Below are positions 14,830 to 15,420 of a DNA stretch of 15,420 bases, piece after piece. The number at the start of each line of letters is the position of its first letter. Position 1 is the stretch's first letter. The DNA comes from G963674505 sp964575975 (lineage in GTDB: Bacteria > Desulfobacterota > Desulfobacteria > Desulfobacterales > SKZT01), in NCBI GenBank assembly GCA_964575975.1, contig CAZNTU010000129.1, positions 1 through 15,420 on the forward strand, in the 5' to 3' direction. A program made the translations under genes and the position numbers. Below the pieces are notes generated by a model. It ran no database searches, was not told the DNA's origin, and worked only from the letters and a program-made list of their open reading frames with translations.

Positions 14830-15420
14830 CGAAGCCCTGCGAAAGCTGCACGCCCGATGGAACTCCCACTGGGAGGAGGCGTTGTCTGTTTGGAGCCGGT
14901 TCACCAAGTTGCAGCCGCCCCGATGGTGCTTTTCTCCGGAGGACGAAAAACGCGAGAAGCTCTTCGACTCGTTCGCCATGATTCGTCTTCAAGGACATGC
15001 GGTAGTCGTCAGTCTTCGTCTGATCCGAAAAAACGGGCTGGAAAAATTCTCCAGGGAAATCATGGCCCACGAAATCGGGCACCATGTGTACGCCCCGGCC
15101 GATTTGACCGACAACGCCCGTCTGATCGCCAGAACCCGCGCGGGGCTGCCCACCAAGGAAAACATGGCGGGCTTCGTCGCGAACCTTTACACGGACCTTC
15201 TGATCAACGACCGGCTGCAGCGAAGCGCCGAACTGGATATCGCTGGCGTTTACGCGACCTTGGCGAAAGACAGGAGCCAGGACGGCCTGTGGACCCTCTA
15301 CATGAGAATCTACGAGATTCTCTGGTCCATGCCCAAAGGCTCCCTGGCCGCAGGGGAAATCGGGAGCAAGCTCGCGGGCGACGCACAGCTGGGGGCGAGG
15401 CTCGTCAGGGTGTACGCCCG
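14816..15420 (+). CDS. HExxH metallopeptidase-like protein of a MoxR-vWA system, N-terminal part
   Basis: 201 residues are visible and the gene runs off the right edge. The first 80 residues are soluble, with no signal peptide. IMAHEIGHH (82-90) is a zinc HExxH motif (H85, E86, H89). About 45 residues later comes NLYTDLLINDRLQR, which parallels the AADLVINDWL-type segment of the DUF2201_N putative metallopeptidase domain, where the acidic residues probably complete the site. In that family a C-terminal vWA-like domain follows and the gene neighbours a MoxR ATPase, exactly as here. The vWA part would be beyond the window, so the fusion is inferred. The start overlaps the preceding stop by 14 bases with a strong ribosome site. 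Cellular target unknown. Confidence 0.72.
   Translation, partial: MDSDNEALRKLHARWNSHWEEALSVWSRFTKLQPPRWCFSPEDEKREKLFDSFAMIRLQGHAVVVSLRLIRKNGLEKFSREIMAHEIGHHVYAPADLTDNARLIARTRAGLPTKENMAGFVANLYTDLLINDRLQRSAELDIAGVYATLAKDRSQDGLWTLYMRIYEILWSMPKGSLAAGEIGSKLAGDAQLGARLVRVYA

Overview
The window looks like a chromosomal segment of a Gram-negative, GC-rich bacterium. The evidence is an outer-membrane efflux lipoprotein at the left edge, exported proteins with Sec-type signals, and strong AGGAGG-type ribosome sites. A DUF3786 protein carrying an N-terminal four-cysteine iron-sulfur motif, a remnant of a sigma-54 activator-type helix-turn-helix, and a response regulator with a DUF4388 output domain together suggest an anaerobic deltaproteobacterial (Desulfobacterota-like) or neighbouring lineage. 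This placement is inferred from gene content only. No tRNA, rRNA, CRISPR array, insertion sequence or phage gene was seen.

Left part (1-2879). A minus-strand NodT-type efflux outer-membrane lipoprotein runs off the left edge. A 498-base gap upstream of it holds a palindrome over a TATAAT box and a possible decayed small ORF. Next comes a tight plus-strand operon of three predicted membrane proteins: a 62-residue PLDc_N-like protein, a DUF1440 (YagU-like) protein, and a sterol desaturase/fatty acid hydroxylase superfamily enzyme with all its histidine boxes.

Middle (2879-8558). One very long minus-strand gene encodes a 1791-residue tandem UvrA with four complete ABC ATPase cores and four CxxC...CxxC zinc modules. 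It is equivalent to two UvrA proteins fused head to tail. The gap upstream of it carries a frame-broken remnant of a Fis-type helix-turn-helix.

Right-centre (8559-11882). A DUF3786 iron-sulfur protein and an exported START/SRPBCC-like protein lie on the plus strand. They converge, with overlapping stop codons, on a minus-strand pair made of a response regulator (REC plus DUF4388) and an exported dienelactone hydrolase.

Right end (12200-15420). A translationally coupled plus-strand operon encodes an enlarged MoxR-type AAA+ ATPase, an unrecognised 351-residue protein with an alpha-helical N-terminus and a glycine-rich, probably beta-rich C-terminus, and the N-terminal part of a protein with an HEIGHH metallopeptidase motif. 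That last protein resembles the DUF2201_N half of metallopeptidase-vWA proteins. The operon looks like a MoxR-vWA type ternary system (chaperone or conflict-system-like), cut by the window edge before any vWA domain could be read. It is the most interesting locus here.
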